Part shown: positions 60,881-64,000 of the stretch, piece after piece
Position numbering within the stretch: the first letter of the stretch is position 1
Layout of the letters: each line of letters opens with the position of its first letter
NCBI GenBank assembly: GCA_024752435.1
Contig: CP103036.1
Span: forward strand, 248,001 to 312,000
Length of the DNA: 64,000 bases
Direction of reading: 5' to 3'
Source of the DNA: Allantophomopsis cytisporea
Taxonomy: Eukaryota > Ascomycota > Leotiomycetes > Phacidiales > Phacidiaceae
The notes under the pieces: generated by a model
Databases searched by the model: none
What the model was told of the DNA's origin: nothing
Seen by the model: only the letters and a program-made list of their open reading frames with translations
Position numbers and translations under genes: made by a program

Positions 60881-61743
60881 TCAGAAGCTGAACTGTAACA
60901 GTGAGCCAGGATCTCTGGCACTCAGAGGCAATCCTCCATCACCCCTCCCCTCTTTCACGCAAGTTAACGATGCCTCACAAACCATAGTCTTGAAGGTCAC
61001 AGATCTATTGAACAAGGCCTCGTGTCTGAATTTTGGTCACACGCCTGCCCCACAGCTTATTCGAGGAGACCAAAAGGACCACCTGCAAAATCCTTACACG
61101 CGGTCCATCACAACGCAGGCCCATATTTTCTCCAACTTGTTAACTCTTGCCATCCACAAGACCCGTTCAAAGGTCTCACAGTCTAATGCACTCGAACAAC
61201 CTTTGAGGTATTGAAGGATCTTTCCGTGACATGCATTGATGATATGACGGGCCTTAGGGGCACAGTAGGTAGTCAGCCATGGCGGCAACTGCCACTACAA
61301 GGCAGACTCTTCGTTGAATGTCCGATTGCCCATATATTTTCGAATCCTCCTCTAGAAAAGTAACTGGCGTCTTGTAGTTGTGCTCGTACGACCTCATACA
61401 TTGAAGGAACGTTAGAAAGGTTGTTGCGCAGGGGAATCTGCTCTGGATATAGCAGGTTCTAGTCGGAGTTTCTCGCCATTCACCTCGGAGACACTGTTCA
61501 AGCATGTCCCACAAGCGGGAAATCTCGTATTGTGCAACATAGACGTACCTCCTCATACTGCCGGCACTGAAGACAAGGTGGATTATGCTCCTGCTCTGAG
61601 AGGCAGGAACGTTTGTGATATTGTCATGGCGTTGAGCAGAATCAGCTGGGAAGTTGACAACATTCGCTAGGGTGCTATAGGTTGTCAACATCTGGATCTG
61701 AAGATACCGAGTAACAAAGCTTACAGGGGTCTCCGTAGACCAT
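60881..61743 (-). pseudogene. BTB-like tandem family, copy 3 (frameshift and stops)
   Basis: Clear homologue: IIHLVFSAGSMRRYVYVAQY, TCYIQSRFPCATTFLTFLQC and CLVVAVAAMADYLLCP parallel the other copies. After the last segment an extra C in TGCCCCTAAGG (about 61255-61265) shifts the frame; the protein resumes in another frame as KARHIINACHGKILQYL. Two further in-frame stops follow, before GFCRWSFW and before PKFRHEALFNRSV, where copy 2 is open. Splice phase between the first exon (MVYGDP) and second also fails by one base. The copy ends near 60881. It is a pseudogene with multiple lesions. Confidence 0.75.
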
Positions 61744-61786
61744 GTTGCAGATGTTTTGACAGTGTGAATCTTAATGTCGAGATTGA

Positions 61787-62143
61787 CTATCAATGTTGTC
61801 AGCAATTTGCTATTCACTTATTCGAAATATAATCCCTACTGTAACTCATCGCTATGTAGTATCCTGGCGTTGAAATCACTCAAATCTACGTAGCAGATAG
61901 AATGGCCGAGAAGATAGATGGGCAAGAGGCGTGAGATTGAGAAGGTACACGCTCTTCTCTTATATCTCAAACGCAGTGACAAACGAACGTGACTAAAGAA
62001 ATAGAACAGCAGCAACGCATACCCATGTACCCTTCCGAAGCATTTACAGAATTCAAAGAGTATCAAGTGAGAAAATAGGAGAATAGACAATTGAAATCCA
62101 CATTACATTCCGGGTATCATAAATCCATAACTTTTACCAACAA
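61787..62143. other. Intergenic spacer
   Basis: Upstream of BTB-like copy 3 and downstream of SAP18; no gene seen. Confidence 0.6.
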
Positions 62144-63001
62144 TTACCACCTCCCACGACCTCTGCCTCGACCACCAAAATCTCTATCATCTCTTCCACG
62201 ACTCCAACCACCAGAGGGTCCCTCAGGAACAGCCTCACCTCTCCTCCACTCCCCATTAGGTAAACTTGCACCAAATCCACCACCACCTCTCGCCCCACCT
62301 CTCCCTCTAAACCCAGACCCGAACCCGTTCTCCCTTCCCCTTCCCCCCGAATCCCCCCTTGAACCTCCATACCCACCCCTCGGTGGTGCAATAGCAGCAA
62401 TCGGTGGCGGAGGCGAAGCTACAGACCCATCCGCAAGCGGCGGTAACACAGCGCAAGAGATATAATCGCCCACGACGAACTTCGCATCACGCAGCGTCTT
62501 CTCTGGCTCACCCAGCATTCTCCTACTCGGCCTTCTGTCAACATCGTTCACATCGTCGTGCGCTTCCGCGTCTGCCTCGAGGTCTGCGAGACTCAATCCT
62601 GGTCCACCATCTCCTAGTACCACGCTGCCGAGATCGCGCATTACGAATCGTCCGGGGCCGTGCAGGAATCGCGTGTCTGCGAATACGAGGCGGAAGGCGA
62701 GGCGCGTACCGATGGGTGGTGAGGGGACAATGTTTGGTAGGGCGTCTAGCACCAGGTGGGAGAGCTCATCGAGGGTACATGTTGGCCATGTGTGGAGGGA
62801 AATATGGGGTGGAAGATTGGATGTATTGGAGGAGAAATCTTCTGGTCTACCGCGAAATTTAGTATATAGTTCCTTATCACATAATAGGACCTATCCATTG
62901 GGATTAATTTCATACCTGTGAAAAGAACCTGTGCGGTAGAATAGCTTCAAGTGAAATGGCGCATCAGCTTGTCGATCGATTTTGCCTGTAGAGAGAGGCA
63001 T
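62144..63001 (-). CDS. sap18: SAP18 family protein with RGG-rich tail
   Basis: Two exons, 63001-62916 and 62846-62144, with a 69-nt intron (GTATGA donor, TATACTAAA branch-like site, GGTAG acceptor), encode 262 residues. The ubiquitin-like SAP18 domain covers residues 1 to about 150: DRQADAPFHLKLFYRTGSFH, PPHISLHTWPTCTLDELSHL, GTRLAFRLVFADTRF and RFVMRDLGSVV. SAP18 acts in Sin3-type histone deacetylase repression and, in animals, in the ASAP complex on spliced mRNA. The C-terminal 70 residues are Gly/Arg-rich (RGRGGARGGGGFG), a fungal extension likely to bind RNA. The promoter is shared with PRP18. Confidence 0.85.
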
Positions 63002-63403
63002 TGTCGATTTATCTTTCGTATGTGTAGATACAGAGAATATATATAGATCCTATCCAGCTTCACTTCAGGAATCAAAATGACATGGTATAAGTATTGTACA
63101 ATGGACTTGAAAGCTCTGGCGCATAGAGCTCTAGAAGTGACGAGGCAGAAGACGTAAATGTATTTATGCCTAATTAGAAAGGCAACAATCAGCCTTGTGC
63201 TGTATCAAGACTCGAAATGTTGTCAGCAGAAGCTCTAATTTATTTTCCCACAACATACTACAATTCCTCAAGAAATCCTCTCAAATCGGAGAGCCAAAGC
63301 AGCAAAGCAATAAAACCAGCTTAGAGTGCCACATCGACCAAAAGCGGCGAACAAACGATCCACAACAAAACTCCGTGACATCTCAACCACACCCACAGCA
63401 ACC
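63002..63403. promoter_or_regulatory. Divergent promoter SAP18 / PRP18
   Basis: The 402 bases between two divergent ATGs must carry both promoters. No TATA-like or other strong element was identified. Confidence 0.5.
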
Positions 63404-64000
63404 ATGGATTTCGCATCCCTAATGTCCAAAGAGATTTCGAAATCCAAAGCGCCCCCAAAAGAAACCGAAGCCCAAAAGATGTACCAAAAGCGCGCCGACA
63501 TAGAAGCCGAGCGCCAAGCAGTGTACCTGGCCTCACAACGCGCCATCGAGGCCGAGCGCTCCAGCAAAGCAGCGCAGAAGCGCAAGCGCGAGGAGGAAGA
63601 AGCGGTCGCGAAAGCCGAGCGCGAGGAGAAGCGGCGGCGGTTGGCGGAGGAGTCGCGGATACGGCGCGAAGAGCGCGAGGCGGAGGAGGAGCGTATGAGG
63701 CGGAAGAGGCTTGGGCTGCCTGAGATTGTGCCGGAGGCTGTTGTCGAGGAGGCTGTTGAGGGGGATGTTGAGGATGAGGTGCTGCGGGCGAAGTTGAGGG
63801 AGATGGGGGAGCCGGCTGTGCTTTTTGGCGAGGGGCATGCGCAGCGGTTGAGGAGGTGGAGGAAGTTGGGGGTTGTTATGACTTCGGGGCCGATTCCGAC
63901 TAGTTTGGTGCTGGTGGAGGAGAAGGATATGAAGGTTGAGAACGTGCCGGAAGATGAGGAGGGGAGGAAGTTCTTGTTTAGGCAGTTGGCGAGTTATTTT
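63404..64000 (+). CDS. prp18: Pre-mRNA splicing factor Prp18, N-terminal part
   Basis: An ATG at 63404 (context ACCATGG) opens a frame that runs off the window after 199 codons. It begins MDFASLMSKEISKSKAPPKE, has a long charged coiled coil (AEREEKRRRLAEESRIRREE), then the splicing-factor motif EPAVLFGEGHAQRLRRWRKL, where LFGE followed by basic residues is the signature of the Prp4/Prp18 SFM module. The C-terminal Prp18 helical domain lies beyond the window. Prp18 works with Slu7 in the second step of splicing. Confidence 0.92.
   Translation, partial: MDFASLMSKEISKSKAPPKETEAQKMYQKRADIEAERQAVYLASQRAIEAERSSKAAQKRKREEEEAVAKAEREEKRRRLAEESRIRREEREAEEERMRRKRLGLPEIVPEAVVEEAVEGDVEDEVLRAKLREMGEPAVLFGEGHAQRLRRWRKLGVVMTSGPIPTSLVLVEEKDMKVENVPEDEEGRKFLFRQLASYF

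Noticed and set aside
1..64000. tRNA genes
   Set aside because: Scanning for B-box-like GGTTCRANTCC gave only matches inside coding regions or without a cloverleaf; a covariance search would be needed to exclude one fully.

Overview
The window is nuclear DNA of a filamentous ascomycete. Genes carry short introns of about 47-127 nt with GT..AG ends, often with CTGAC or TACTAAC-like branch sites. The gene set (fungal sedolisin, tuberin, CSE1, Prp18, SAP18, fungus-only membrane and PH proteins) fits Pezizomycotina. The AT-leaning, simple-repeat-rich spacers suggest a Leotiomycete such as a Botrytis or Sclerotinia relative, but that placement is inference. No ribosomal RNA, recognisable tRNA, CRISPR array or intact transposon was seen. 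Exon structures below were assembled by hand from reading frame, splice signals and family similarity.

Layout. 0-8.5 kb: the 5' end of a secreted MRJP/yellow-like protein (minus), a small protein with the N-terminal helical domain of fungal STAND-type proteins (minus), and a 1,656-residue acidic repeat protein (minus). 8.5-11.6 kb: no gene. 11.6-13.7 kb: a secreted sedolisin (tripeptidyl peptidase, minus). 17.4-19.8 kb: a large fungal membrane protein (minus). 22-23.9 kb: a PH-domain protein (minus). 23.9-35.2 kb: a gene-poor stretch with one doubtful small ORF. 35.2-40.0 kb: tuberin (TSC2, minus), divergent across a repeat-rich 2.5 kb spacer from the nuclear exportin CSE1 (plus, 42.6-45.7 kb). 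46.4-48.4 kb: a fungal protein with GLFG repeats (plus). 48.4-51.9 kb: a degenerate tandem-repeat field. 51.9-54.8 kb: a secreted subtilase (minus). 56.4-57.3 kb: a glutathione S-transferase (minus), divergent from a four-exon complex I subunit (plus, 57.6-58.1 kb). 58.3-61.8 kb: three tandem copies of a BTB-like gene, one open, one with an internal stop and one heavily damaged. 62.1-63.0 kb: SAP18 (minus), divergent from PRP18 (plus, running off the end).

Most identified genes are housekeeping: TORC1 control (TSC2), importin-alpha recycling (CSE1), chromatin/RNA regulation (SAP18), splicing (PRP18) and respiration (complex I subunit). Two secreted peptidases of different clans reflect a saprotrophic or pathogenic lifestyle. 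The least explained parts are the decaying BTB-like tandem family, the 49.7-51.4 kb repeat array whose units hold splice-like signals, the acidic repeat protein and the GLFG-repeat protein.
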